Below are positions 1-8,283 of a stretch of 64,000 nucleotides of DNA, piece by piece. The position numbers and the translations under genes are program-made. How positions within the stretch are numbered: the stretch's first letter is position 1; each line of letters starts with the position of its first letter. The notes beneath the pieces are model-generated. The model did no database searches. It worked only from the letters and a program-made list of their open reading frames with translations, and was not told the DNA's origin. This DNA comes from an uncultured Bacteroidia bacterium (GTDB lineage Bacteria; Bacteroidota; Bacteroidia; Bacteroidales; F082), in contig CADADR010000002.1 of NCBI GenBank assembly GCA_902786745.1, forward strand, positions 186,001 to 250,000, in the 5' to 3' direction.

Positions 1-438
1 CTTTGAGAACACTTCTTCAAACTCACCATCGAAATTCCTGATTTCGAGAATGACATACACCTCATTACGTGGCAACGGAATACTCACCGATTCCTCATAG
101 CAGCGTTCCATCTCCCTGGCTTCGTCGGTGGTTTGCCATTCGCGGAACAAGGTGTTGTAGCCTCTCGAATAGATAAGCGTATTGGTTTGTGCGTCAATTA
201 CTTTCACTCGGTTGGTTCCATAATTGAACGGATCAATCAGGTTGACCTTGGAGCCACCAAAATACGGCTCGATGACAAATCGCTCAAACACATAGTGCGA
301 GCCTTCGGAGTTGCCGCATTGGAAAACATCCATACGCAACGAGCCCTCGTCAAGGAAATACTGCTCAAAGTTAATGCTTTGCGCGCTCAATAACAGCGAA
401 AGCATACATAAAAACAGGGTAACACAGGTCTTTTTCAT
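1..438 (-). CDS. M64-type (IgA peptidase-like) metallopeptidase, N-terminal part only
   Basis: The first 146 codons of a gene that runs off the left edge. The protein opens with a signal peptide (MKKTCVTLFLCMLSLLLSAQ), so the product is exported. The next residues (FEQYFLDEGSLRMDVFQCGN, then ERFVIEPYFGG, LIYSRGYNTLFREWQTTDEA and a strand-rich VYVILEIRNFDGEFEEVF) follow the layout of the N-terminal domain that precedes the zinc-binding catalytic domain in Bacteroidetes M64 peptidases. The HExxH catalytic part would lie outside the window, so activity cannot be judged. The start is an ATG directly before the hydrophobic stretch, and a perfect promoter element lies 41 nt upstream. The family call rests on resemblance remembered from this domain, not on a search. 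Confidence 0.68.
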   Translation of the reverse strand, partial: MKKTCVTLFLCMLSLLLSAQSINFEQYFLDEGSLRMDVFQCGNSEGSHYVFERFVIEPYFGGSKVNLIDPFNYGTNRVKVIDAQTNTLIYSRGYNTLFREWQTTDEAREMERCYEESVSIPLPRNEVYVILEIRNFDGEFEEVFSK

Positions 439-479
439 CGATAATGCGTTTTTATTAGAAATCGGAAGGTTTGGATGTG

Positions 480-487
480 CAAATATA
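480..487 (-). promoter_or_regulatory. -7 promoter element for the M64 peptidase gene
   Basis: Reads TATATTTG on the minus strand, a full match to TAnnTTTG, with 41 nt between it and the ATG. Confidence 0.65.
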
Positions 488-529
488 AAGAATTCTCCCA
501 CAATTGGCGTCCGATATCGTTTTTTTTAC

Positions 530-536
530 TAATTTG
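530..536 (+). promoter_or_regulatory. Probable promoter element for the galactose operon
   Basis: TAATTTG, one base short of TAnnTTTG, after a run of T; the galK ATG is 25 nt on. It lies about 45 bp from the opposite-facing M64 promoter, so the two share a control region. Confidence 0.4.
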
Positions 537-561
537 CGCCCAAATTGAAAACACCACTGTA

Positions 562-1710
562 ATGATCAAGAAAGAACTACAAAACATTTTCATGCAACGT
601 TTTGGCTCAGAGGGCGTTGTATACACTTCCCCTGGTCGTATCAACCTCATCGGCGAGCACACCGACTATAACGGAGGCTTCGTCTTTCCTGGTGCCATCG
701 ACAAGGGCATCTACGCATGCATCAGTCTCAATGGGACGGATAAAGTTCGCGCCTACTCCATTGATTATGACGAATATACCGAATTCGGCATGAACGAAGA
801 AGACAAGCCTGCCCAACATTGGGCTTGTTATATCTTTGGTGTCTGCCGCGAGATACAGAAGCGCGGGTATGCCGTCAAAGGCTTCGACACGGCCTTCTAT
901 GGCAATGTGCCGCTTGGCGCCGGAATGTCGTCGTCCGCTGCTTTGGAGAGCACTTTTGCTTTCGCGCTCAACGACTTGCTGGGTCTCGGCATAGGCAAGT
1001 TTGAACTGGCACGTATTGGACAGTCTACCGAGCACAACTACTGCGGCGTGAAGTGCGGCATTATGGACCAGTTTGCCTCCCTCTTTGGCAAAGCCGGCAA
1101 CCTAATGCGACTCAACTGCGCCACGATGGAATTTGAATACTTCCCATTTAACCCCATGGGTTACAAGCTGGTGCTTTTGGACACCGTCGTAAAACACGAG
1201 CTGGCCTCATCGGCCTACAACCGTCGTCGCGAGTCGTGCGAAAATGCCTGCGCCCATATTGCCGCCAAGCATCCAGAGGTGAAGTACCTCAGCGATGCCA
1301 CCATGGCCATGCTCAACGAAGTGGATACAGAGATTCCTGCCGAGGACTACATGCGCGCAGAGTACGTCATCGGTGAGAAGCAGCGCGTCCTCGACGTGTG
1401 CGACGCCTTGGAGAAAGGTGATTACGAGACTGTTGGCGACCGTATGTACGGCACCCACTACGGCATGAGCAAACTCTACGAGGTGAGTTGCGAGGAATTG
1501 GACTACCTCAACGACATCGCCAAGGAATGTGGCGTGACGGGTTCACGCGTGATGGGTGGCGGCTTCGGCGGCTGCACCATCAATCTGGTGAAGGAAGACC
1601 TTTACGATGCCTTCATCGCCACGGCGAAAGAAAAATTCGCCGTTAAATTCGGGCATGAACCGAAAATCTACGATGTGGTCATCTCTGATGGTGCCCGCAG
1701 ACTGTATTAA
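562..1710 (+). CDS. galK: Galactokinase
   Basis: ATP-dependent phosphorylation of alpha-D-galactose to galactose-1-phosphate, the first committed step of the Leloir route, in the cytoplasm. All three GHMP-kinase signatures are present: GRINLIGEHTDY at residues 25-36, the phosphate-binding LGAGMSSSAALE at about 117-128, and VMGGGFGGCTI at about 330-340. The catalytic base is Asp169 in CGIMDQF. The length of 382 residues is normal for the family. An in-frame extension upstream to position 475 would cross the probable promoter and has no homology, so the ATG at MIKKELQN is preferred. It heads an operon with a secreted protein, a nucleotidyltransferase, galM and a sugar transporter; its stop lies two bases before the next start, so translation is probably coupled. 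Confidence 0.97.
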   Translation: MIKKELQNIFMQRFGSEGVVYTSPGRINLIGEHTDYNGGFVFPGAIDKGIYACISLNGTDKVRAYSIDYDEYTEFGMNEEDKPAQHWACYIFGVCREIQKRGYAVKGFDTAFYGNVPLGAGMSSSAALESTFAFALNDLLGLGIGKFELARIGQSTEHNYCGVKCGIMDQFASLFGKAGNLMRLNCATMEFEYFPFNPMGYKLVLLDTVVKHELASSAYNRRRESCENACAHIAAKHPEVKYLSDATMAMLNEVDTEIPAEDYMRAEYVIGEKQRVLDVCDALEKGDYETVGDRMYGTHYGMSKLYEVSCEELDYLNDIAKECGVTGSRVMGGGFGGCTINLVKEDLYDAFIATAKEKFAVKFGHEPKIYDVVISDGARRLY

Positions 1711-1712
1711 TC

Positions 1713-3899
1713 ATGAAAAAGTCCATAGTCATAGTATTCGCGCTTTTCGTCTCTCTGAGTCTTCTGGCCCAAGAGCCGCCGCGCGAGCTTGGCGTTTGCG
1801 AAACAGGGTTCGCCAGCCACACACCACCTCGACCCGTGACCAATTTTCACTATGAAATCAAAGGCAGCAATCAGGTTCGTTTTACATGGGATTACCCCGA
1901 AAACTACACGCCAAATCTGCATCCTATCACATGGTCAGACTGCGAATACTATAGTCTCATCGGGGCGGGAACCCATATCAACTGGCCCTGTGCCCATCGT
2001 TTTGACACTGAAGATTTGCAGGATTATGTAGGCTGGCGCATCAAGGCGGTCGGATTCATGCCCACGCAAGATAGGACGAATTATTCCATCAGGGTTTGGA
2101 AAGGCGAAGATGAGCCGGAGCTTTGCTACAATGCTCCTGTCGGCAGTGACACAGTACTCTTTGTGATGAACGACTACGGATTGTCAGAAGATATTTATAT
2201 CGAAGAAGGAAAGCAATTATGGATAGGCTTCAACACGGACGATCCCTACGGACGCTATCCTTGGGCTGTTGATGATGGACCTGCGGTGGTTGGAAAAGGC
2301 GACCTGATTTGGGCGAATGATGGATTTTCATCTTTGGGATATCCTTATAACTTTATTATCAGAGCCTATATTGAAGGCCCTAATGGAGAACAAAAGGTGT
2401 TAGGATGGGAATCGAAACCCATGGAAAACGAACTTATTACAGCATTCAACATATACCTTGACGGACAGCTTTTCGATGTCATACATGGCGATATACACTT
2501 GGCCTATGATTACAGTTGCTTTGAGGACTGGAATATGGATTTCGCTGTGACAGCGGTCTACGGCGACCAAGAATCCGAACCCGTTTCCGTTCATCTGTCA
2601 TGGCCCGATGATGAGCGTTGGTTCTGGAAAGTCATTTCACAACCTGATGGTTATGAGACCGATTCCCTAGGTAATATCACCATTAGCACTACTGAAGGTA
2701 TGGCTTGGCTCCTCTCGGTGGTGAACGGCTATAATTGCAATCCGGGAACCTCACTAAATAATAAGACCATAAGCATTGTCAACGATATTGACCTTTCCGA
2801 TGGTCTATGGTCTTCGCTCCATGACCCCATTTGGAACGGCTTTAAAGCCACTATAGAAGGCAACGGTTTCACTATCAGCGGACTACATGGCACCAATGCC
2901 TTTATTTCCCGTACTGATGGCATCGTGCGAAATCTGTATTTCTCTGACTGTGAATTCATCAATTCAAGCACGGGATATTTCAGTCGTGTTGGATGCATTG
3001 CCAGCCATATATGGGAACATGCAGAGATTGACAACTGTCATGTGCGAAACTCTATTTGTGCTTCCGAAAACTATTGCGGTGGTCTTGTCGGAGAAGCGGT
3101 ATGTAGTACTATCAGGAATTGCTCTTTTTCTGATGGGATTGTGACCTCGAATGGTACCTGTTGCGGCGGTTTAGTGGGTAGCGGGACAGGTGTTGTCGTC
3201 GAAAACAGTTATTTCGTCGGCGACCTGATGAGGGTCTCGGGAAACTCCACATCGTTAGGCGGTATTATAGGAGAATCTAATTACGATGCTTGGAATGGAA
3301 GATGTCGCATACGCAATTGCTATTCGACATTGTTGGAATCCAATGTTCCTGAAATCGTGTCTGGAATTGTAGGTGTCAATAAAGAAAACAATATCATTAC
3401 GAACTGCTACTCCATCTACCCTCAAGAGATTAGTCTTGACAATCAAGGAACGATTGAAAACAGCGCCATGTTTGATGGTAGCGGTACCTTTTGGACTTTG
3501 ACGGAACCCGTCATGGTGGGAGGATTGCAAACAGACGACCTGCTGACTGCTCTAGACCATTGGGTGACCGACCAAACCGCACCTGATACCTATTTCCATT
3601 GGGTAGAAGACACTCAGATGACCAACTCGGGATTACCGATATTTGGCGAGCTTTACGATGGTTTGGAAGACCTTTCTAACGACTTTGGAACTATCATTTA
3701 CCCCAATCCAACCACAGGCCTTTTGAGTATTACCACGGATGATTTTGGCCATGCTGAAATCTACGACCTCACAGGCCGCCTAATGAAGCAAAGCAAGCAA
3801 ACCACCATAGACCTCGGAAGATTACCGCAAGGCCTCTACGTGGTGAAGATATTCGACCATTCAGGAAACAGCATTATCAGAAAAGTTATCAAACAATAA
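1713..3899 (+). CDS. Secreted GLUG-repeat protein with type IX secretion tail
   Basis: 728 residues. A signal peptide (MKKSIVIVFALFVSLSLLAQ) is followed by a short fibronectin-like segment (PVTNFHYEIKGSNQVRFTWDYP) and a beta-rich domain to about residue 240 of the type common in gingipain-like surface proteins. Residues about 385-560 contain GLUG-like repeats (CGGLVGEAVCSTIRNCSF, then CGGLVGSGTGVVVENSYF), expected to form a right-handed beta-solenoid. The last 75 residues (YPNPTTGLLSI, EIYDLTGRLM, GLYVVKIF) are a Por-secretion C-terminal domain, so it should cross the outer membrane by the type IX system and be anchored or released. No catalytic residues were recognised. Its place between galK and the nucleotidyltransferase is odd for a surface protein and suggests co-expression with galactose use, perhaps as a glycan-binding protein. 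Confidence 0.85.
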   Translation: MKKSIVIVFALFVSLSLLAQEPPRELGVCETGFASHTPPRPVTNFHYEIKGSNQVRFTWDYPENYTPNLHPITWSDCEYYSLIGAGTHINWPCAHRFDTEDLQDYVGWRIKAVGFMPTQDRTNYSIRVWKGEDEPELCYNAPVGSDTVLFVMNDYGLSEDIYIEEGKQLWIGFNTDDPYGRYPWAVDDGPAVVGKGDLIWANDGFSSLGYPYNFIIRAYIEGPNGEQKVLGWESKPMENELITAFNIYLDGQLFDVIHGDIHLAYDYSCFEDWNMDFAVTAVYGDQESEPVSVHLSWPDDERWFWKVISQPDGYETDSLGNITISTTEGMAWLLSVVNGYNCNPGTSLNNKTISIVNDIDLSDGLWSSLHDPIWNGFKATIEGNGFTISGLHGTNAFISRTDGIVRNLYFSDCEFINSSTGYFSRVGCIASHIWEHAEIDNCHVRNSICASENYCGGLVGEAVCSTIRNCSFSDGIVTSNGTCCGGLVGSGTGVVVENSYFVGDLMRVSGNSTSLGGIIGESNYDAWNGRCRIRNCYSTLLESNVPEIVSGIVGVNKENNIITNCYSIYPQEISLDNQGTIENSAMFDGSGTFWTLTEPVMVGGLQTDDLLTALDHWVTDQTAPDTYFHWVEDTQMTNSGLPIFGELYDGLEDLSNDFGTIIYPNPTTGLLSITTDDFGHAEIYDLTGRLMKQSKQTTIDLGRLPQGLYVVKIFDHSGNSIIRKVIKQ

Positions 3900-3904
3900 A
3901 CACT

Positions 3905-4810
3905 ATGAAACCAACCCTTTTAGTTTTAGCCGCAGGCATGGGCTCACGTTACGGTGCCCTGAAGCAGATGGATGGCGTCGGCCCTAACAACGAAGCCATT
4001 CTCGACTATTCCATTTACGACGCCAAGCGCGCCGGTTTCGGCAAGGTGGTCTTCGTCATCCGCGAGGACTTCGCCGAGGCCTTCAAGAAAGTCAACAACG
4101 AAGAAAAATACGGCATCCCCGTAGAATATGTCTACCAATCCCTCGACAAGCTGCCGGAAGGCTTCAGTGTTCCCGAAGGGCGTGTGAAACCTTGGGGTAC
4201 CTGCCACGCCGTTTTGATGGCCAAGGATGTGATCCACGAACCTTTCGCCGCCATCAACGCCGACGACTTTTATGGCAAGGAAGCTTACGAGGTATTAGCA
4301 AAGTATTTAATGGAATGTGAAGGCGAGAAAGGCGCTTACAGCATGGTCGCCTACAAACTGCGCAACACCATGTCGGACTTCGGCACGGTGAGTCGTGGCA
4401 TCTGCACCGCTGATGAGGAAGACTACCTGCAGACCATCGTAGAGCGCACCGCCATCGGTCACACCGAAGACGGCGGCGCTGCCTACACCGACGAGACTGG
4501 CTCGCATCCGCTGGATATGGATTCGCTTGTTTCCATGAATTTCTTCGGCTTCACACCCGACTTCTTCGCCTATTCAGAAAAGGGGTTTGTTGAGTTCCTG
4601 AAAGGACCGGCCCAGACCAACATCAAAGCCGAATTCTTCATCCCGCTGATGGTGAACCAAAGCATCCACGACGGTTCGGCCAAGCTGAAGGTACTGTCGA
4701 GCAACGCCTCCTGGTTTGGCGTCACCTACAAGGAAGACAAACCCGACGTGATGCGCAAAATCCGCGAGCTGATCGAAAAAGGCGTTTATCCTAACAACTT
4801 ATGGCAATGA
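3905..4810 (+). CDS. Sugar-1-phosphate nucleotidyltransferase family protein, possible UDP-hexose pyrophosphorylase
   Basis: A 301-residue NTP-transferase fold enzyme. The N-terminus carries the nucleotide-binding signature LAAGMGSRYGALKQ (residues 8-20), and the metal-binding NADDFYG lies at about 118-124. Such enzymes join a nucleotide to a sugar-1-phosphate with release of pyrophosphate. It sits inside the galactose operon, where galT would be expected, and overlaps galM by ten bases, so its likely substrate is galactose-1-phosphate or glucose-1-phosphate. That is inference from position: the sequence does not reveal base or sugar specificity, and no GalT-type histidine triad is present. 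The length is close to bacterial GalU (about 290-300), but the detail around the signature differs from classical GalU. Confidence 0.8.
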   Translation: MKPTLLVLAAGMGSRYGALKQMDGVGPNNEAILDYSIYDAKRAGFGKVVFVIREDFAEAFKKVNNEEKYGIPVEYVYQSLDKLPEGFSVPEGRVKPWGTCHAVLMAKDVIHEPFAAINADDFYGKEAYEVLAKYLMECEGEKGAYSMVAYKLRNTMSDFGTVSRGICTADEEDYLQTIVERTAIGHTEDGGAAYTDETGSHPLDMDSLVSMNFFGFTPDFFAYSEKGFVEFLKGPAQTNIKAEFFIPLMVNQSIHDGSAKLKVLSSNASWFGVTYKEDKPDVMRKIRELIEKGVYPNNLWQ

Positions 4811-5862
4811 ACATAGACGTTAAAGTCTGGGGCAAGACCCCTGATGGCAAAGACATCAAGCTTTACACCCTTACCAACGCCAACGGCGTCAAGGTGCAGC
4901 TGAGCGACATCGGTGCGGGCATCGTGAGCATCATAACACCCGACCGCAACGGCCACATGGACGACATTGTGTTGGGCTACCCCAACGCCACGGATTACTA
5001 TGGCGATGGCCCCTGCGCGGGTAAGACGCCTGGCCGTTTCGCCAACCGCATCGCTAACGGCCGATTCCAGATTGACGACAAGGAATACCAGCTTGAAATC
5101 AATACTGGCGACGGCAAGCATCACCTCCACGGCGGTAGCATCGGCTTCGCCAACCAGAAATGGGCCAGCCGTATCAACGGCGACAGCGTGGTGTTCACCT
5201 ACCTCAGCGCCGACGGCGAGGCGGGCTATCCCGCCGAACTGGTGTCGAAGGTGTATTACACCCTCAACGATGAGAACGAGCTGAACATCCGCCTCTGTGC
5301 CTATTCATCGGACACCACCATCGTCAACCTCACCAATCACACCTATTTCAACCTGAAAGGCGAAGGCAACGGCGACATCCTCGACCACAAGTTGCGCCTG
5401 AACGCTTCGCGTTTCTTGCCTGCCACTAACGAGTTGATCACCACAGGTGAGATGGCTTCAGTGACAGATACTCCTATGGATTTCACACAAGCCAAACTCA
5501 TAGGTCGCGACATCAAAGAGCCTTTCCCGGACCTTATTAATGGCAAAGGTTACGACAGCTGCTGGGTCATCGACGGTGTGGCGAAGGATAAGATAACGCT
5601 TGCCGCCGAGCTTTCACACGAGGGCGTGGGCCGCATGGTGAAGATCTACACCACCCAACCAGGCGTACAGGTCTACACTGGCAACTGGCTCTCAGGTTGT
5701 CCCAAGGGCAAGAATGGCCACATCTACGAGGACTATTCAGGCGTTGCCTTGGAGTGTCAAGCCCTCCCCGACTCGCCCAACAAACCCAACTTCCCCAACA
5801 CTTTCCTGCGTTCGGGCGAAGAGTATAATGAAACGATCATCTTTAAATTCTTAAATATCTAA
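4801..5862 (+). CDS. galM: Aldose 1-epimerase (galactose mutarotase)
   Basis: Interconverts beta- and alpha-D-galactose so that galactokinase receives the alpha anomer. The catalytic features are visible: HHLHGG at about residues 109-114, NHTYFNL with the catalytic His180, and the base Glu318 in ALECQALPDSPNKPNFP. The GRFANRI segment that contacts sugar is at about residues 79-85. The 353-residue length is typical. No signal peptide is present, so this copy is cytoplasmic, unlike many exported Bacteroidetes mutarotases. Two starts are possible, the ATG given here and one six bases later; both overlap the end of the nucleotidyltransferase gene. Four bases separate it from the transporter gene. 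Confidence 0.96.
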   Translation: MAMNIDVKVWGKTPDGKDIKLYTLTNANGVKVQLSDIGAGIVSIITPDRNGHMDDIVLGYPNATDYYGDGPCAGKTPGRFANRIANGRFQIDDKEYQLEINTGDGKHHLHGGSIGFANQKWASRINGDSVVFTYLSADGEAGYPAELVSKVYYTLNDENELNIRLCAYSSDTTIVNLTNHTYFNLKGEGNGDILDHKLRLNASRFLPATNELITTGEMASVTDTPMDFTQAKLIGRDIKEPFPDLINGKGYDSCWVIDGVAKDKITLAAELSHEGVGRMVKIYTTQPGVQVYTGNWLSGCPKGKNGHIYEDYSGVALECQALPDSPNKPNFPNTFLRSGEEYNETIIFKFLNI

Positions 5863-5866
5863 ATCT

Positions 5867-7168
5867 ATGGAAACAACCGTTAAAAAACAGAACTACACCA
5901 TCCCGATCATAGTGATGATTCTCTTGTTCGGTATGATTTCGTTCGTCACCAACCTGGCCTCGCCTATGGGCGATATCCTGAAGAACCAGTTCAACATCCC
6001 CAACTGGCAAGGTACATTGGGTGTGTTCGCCAACTTCATTGCCTACGCTGTGATGGGTATCCCTTCGGGCAACCTACTCCAGAAGAAAGGCTACAAGAAG
6101 ACCGCTTTGATTGCTGTCATCGTGGGCTTCATCGGCGTCGGCATCCAGACATTGTCAGGTGTATTTGGCAGTTTCGCCATCTACCTCCTCGGCGCTTTTG
6201 TGGCCGGCTTCAGCATGTGCCTGCTCAACACCGTCGTCAACCCGATGCTGAACCGCTTGGGTGGTGGTGGCAATAAGGGCAACCAGCTCATCCAGATTGG
6301 TGGATCCTTCAACTCGTTGTGTGGCACGGCCGTCATCATCATCACTGGCTTGCTCATCCCCAGCATCGTGGATGCCAAGATCAGCGATGTCTTCCCGCTG
6401 ATGTATACGGCTATGGGCATCTTCGCTTTTGCTTTCCTTGTCATCTTGTTGACCAAGATTCCGGAAAATGAGCAAAAGCAAGAGACCGTTGCCGAGGTCA
6501 AGGGCGGCAAAGGTCCCATGGCCTTCCGTCACTTCGTGCTCGGCGCCATCGCCATCTTCATCTATGTCGGTGTCGAAGTGGGCATCCCGAATGTCTTGAA
6601 CAAATGGCTCCAGAATCCAGAGCTTAACGTGCTGGGCAGCGGCGTCAACGCTGAAGCAGTAGCCGGCTCGGTGGCAGCCACCTATTGGTTCCTGATGCTG
6701 ATCGGTCGTCTGATCGGTGGTATCATCGGCAGCAAAGTGTCGGCCAAAGCAATGCTTACCACAGTGTCGATAATCGGTATCATCCTCACTTTGTTGGCCA
6801 TGTTCGGTCCTTCCACTATGGTCAAGTTCCCCGCTTTCAATGGCGCTCACGGCTTCGGCATGGAAAACATCCCGCTCAATGCTGCCTTCTTGGTCTGCAT
6901 CGGGCTCTGCACCTCTGTGATGTGGGGCGGCATCTTCAACCTCGCTGTTGAAGGTCTTGGCAAGTACACCGAAAAGGCTTCGGGCATCTTCATGGCCTTG
7001 GTCTGTGGTGGCGGCATTCTGCCTCTGCTCCAGAACGCCATCGTCGACGGTCTGGGCGGTGTTGGTTACCTCCAGAGCTACTGGGTGATTGTCATCGGCC
7101 TCGCCTTCCTGCTCTTCTACGCCCTCTGGGGTTCGAAGAACGTCAACAAGGACATCCCGGTGGAATAA
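5867..7168 (+). CDS. gluP: Glucose/galactose:H+ symporter, FucP/GluP family MFS transporter
   Basis: 433 residues with about twelve hydrophobic segments and no signal peptide: an inner-membrane sugar-proton symporter of the major facilitator superfamily. The first part (FVTNLASPMGDILKNQFNI, then YAVMGIPSGNLLQKKGYKK) matches the FucP-type N-terminal half, and a second, similar MFS half begins after a charged cytoplasmic loop at about residues 200-225. The final position in the galactose operon fits galactose or glucose import. It is followed directly by a strong bidirectional terminator. Whether fucose or glucose is also carried cannot be told from sequence. Confidence 0.9.
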   Translation: METTVKKQNYTIPIIVMILLFGMISFVTNLASPMGDILKNQFNIPNWQGTLGVFANFIAYAVMGIPSGNLLQKKGYKKTALIAVIVGFIGVGIQTLSGVFGSFAIYLLGAFVAGFSMCLLNTVVNPMLNRLGGGGNKGNQLIQIGGSFNSLCGTAVIIITGLLIPSIVDAKISDVFPLMYTAMGIFAFAFLVILLTKIPENEQKQETVAEVKGGKGPMAFRHFVLGAIAIFIYVGVEVGIPNVLNKWLQNPELNVLGSGVNAEAVAGSVAATYWFLMLIGRLIGGIIGSKVSAKAMLTTVSIIGIILTLLAMFGPSTMVKFPAFNGAHGFGMENIPLNAAFLVCIGLCTSVMWGGIFNLAVEGLGKYTEKASGIFMALVCGGGILPLLQNAIVDGLGGVGYLQSYWVIVIGLAFLLFYALWGSKNVNKDIPVE

Positions 7169-7180
7169 ACCATCAGTCAT

Positions 7181-7225
7181 AAAAACAAAAACAGCCCGCC
7201 ATAATGGTGGGCTGTTTTTGTTTTT
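7181..7225. terminator. Bidirectional intrinsic terminator between gluP and the LysM hydrolase gene
   Basis: Stem ACAGCCCGCC with GGTGGGCTGT around an ATAA loop, flanked by an A-rich arm on the left and a T-rich arm on the right, so it can stop transcription from both converging genes. Confidence 0.9.
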
Positions 7226-7233
7226 CTATCGAA

Positions 7234-8190
7234 TCACTTTACCCTGATTCTCCTTCCAGCCCACAACTTATCGGTTTTCTTCATCTTGTTGAGCTTGCAA
7301 AGAATGGAAACCGTGGTATCGTTCTCAACGGCGATTTTGCTTAAGGTGTCGCCTTTCTTTACGGTGTAATACTTCTTCTCGGCGAATGTCGTCGAGCCGT
7401 TACCGTCGACGACCTTCAGGTCATGATTCCTACTCAGATTCGAGTAGGCGTTCCTCAAGATGCCGTCGTTCATGGTATACTTCTTGTTGGTCATCCTCGC
7501 CGAGTCGGAAAGTGAATGCGAGAACAGCCAATCGTAGGTTTGGTCAAGATAGAAGACACGTGCCAACCTGGTGTGGTTGACGCCTTTCATCTTGTGGAAA
7601 ATCAGCCTGCTGGTGTCGCCACAAGCGCACATCTCATCCACAACCCTTTGCGAGCAACTCACAGGGACGGCATTGTCGGCCGTGCCATGAATGATCCATA
7701 GCGGCATCTCATTCAATCCGCAAAGCGAGGGCACGGTGGCCCCACCACACATCGCCATTGCTGCGGCCACTTCGTTAGGATAAGTGGCGGCATAATCCAG
7801 CGTCCCATAACCGCCCATACTCATGCCTATCACATACACTCGACGCGTATTGATGCTGTAATGCGACTTCACCCAACTGTACAACTCATGCACCTTCTTT
7901 GGATCCCAACCGTTGTTGGTCTGCGGAGCCATCACCAAGGCATCAATTTTAACGCCCCGCTCGATGGCATTGATACAGCCATAGTAGCGCACCATCGACA
8001 AGTCATTGCCACTCAAGCTCTTGCCATGGAGGAATATAACCAAGGGTTTCGTATGCTCATTGGGGTTGTAATCGTCGGGGACATATAGCCAGAAGTCGTA
8101 GCCGTCAGGAATGCAATCGCGATAGGCGATTAATTGAGCAGAGGCAAACAACGGCATCAGACACAACAAAAACATCCAGAATTTTTTCAT
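7234..8190 (-). CDS. Exported alpha/beta hydrolase with C-terminal LysM domain
   Basis: 318 residues. Signal peptide MKKFWMFLLCLMPLFASAQ; an esterase or dienelactone-hydrolase-type alpha/beta fold follows, with the oxyanion segment LVIFLHGKSLSG (residues 50-61), nucleophile Ser124 in GMSMGG, probable acid Asp172 in GTADNAVP and His206 in KGVNHTRL. Residues 274-318 form one LysM domain (YYTVKKGDTLSKIA, then WAGRRIRVK), which binds peptidoglycan or chitin-like glycans. The product should therefore be periplasmic and held at the cell wall. The substrate is unknown; de-esterification of a glycan is one possibility. An ATG-less extension of 39 codons upstream crosses the promoter at 8247-8254 and was not used. 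Confidence 0.8.
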   Translation of the reverse strand: MKKFWMFLLCLMPLFASAQLIAYRDCIPDGYDFWLYVPDDYNPNEHTKPLVIFLHGKSLSGNDLSMVRYYGCINAIERGVKIDALVMAPQTNNGWDPKKVHELYSWVKSHYSINTRRVYVIGMSMGGYGTLDYAATYPNEVAAAMAMCGGATVPSLCGLNEMPLWIIHGTADNAVPVSCSQRVVDEMCACGDTSRLIFHKMKGVNHTRLARVFYLDQTYDWLFSHSLSDSARMTNKKYTMNDGILRNAYSNLSRNHDLKVVDGNGSTTFAEKKYYTVKKGDTLSKIAVENDTTVSILCKLNKMKKTDKLWAGRRIRVK

Positions 8191-8235
8191 AAAATGTTTA
8201 ACGCATTGTCTATATAAATATTGCATCTGCCTTCT

Positions 8236-8243
8236 TATATTTG
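8236..8243 (+). promoter_or_regulatory. Possible second promoter element for the flippase gene
   Basis: TATATTTG, a full match, 40 nt before the flippase ATG. A closer element lies at 8268-8275. Confidence 0.4.
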
Positions 8244-8246
8244 GTG

Positions 8247-8254
8247 CAAAGATA
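8247..8254 (-). promoter_or_regulatory. -7 promoter element for the LysM hydrolase gene
   Basis: Minus strand TATCTTTG, 56 nt before the ATG of the hydrolase. It lies between two plus-strand elements, making a compact divergent control region. Confidence 0.65.
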
Positions 8255-8267
8255 AAGCCTTTTTTTG

Positions 8268-8275
8268 TATTTTTG
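8268..8275 (+). promoter_or_regulatory. -7 promoter element for the flippase gene
   Basis: TATTTTTG, only 8 nt before the ATG, so a transcript from here would have almost no leader. Confidence 0.6.
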
Positions 8276-8283
8276 CAATTGAT

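Noticed and set aside
475..561. N-terminal extension of galK
   Set aside because: It would start upstream of the probable promoter and adds 29 residues absent from the family.
6155..7180. Long open frame antisense to gluP (about 341 codons)
   Set aside because: Its translation is rich in Asp, Glu, His and Gln without any family motif and mirrors codon bias of the transporter gene; the plus strand encodes a clear MFS protein.
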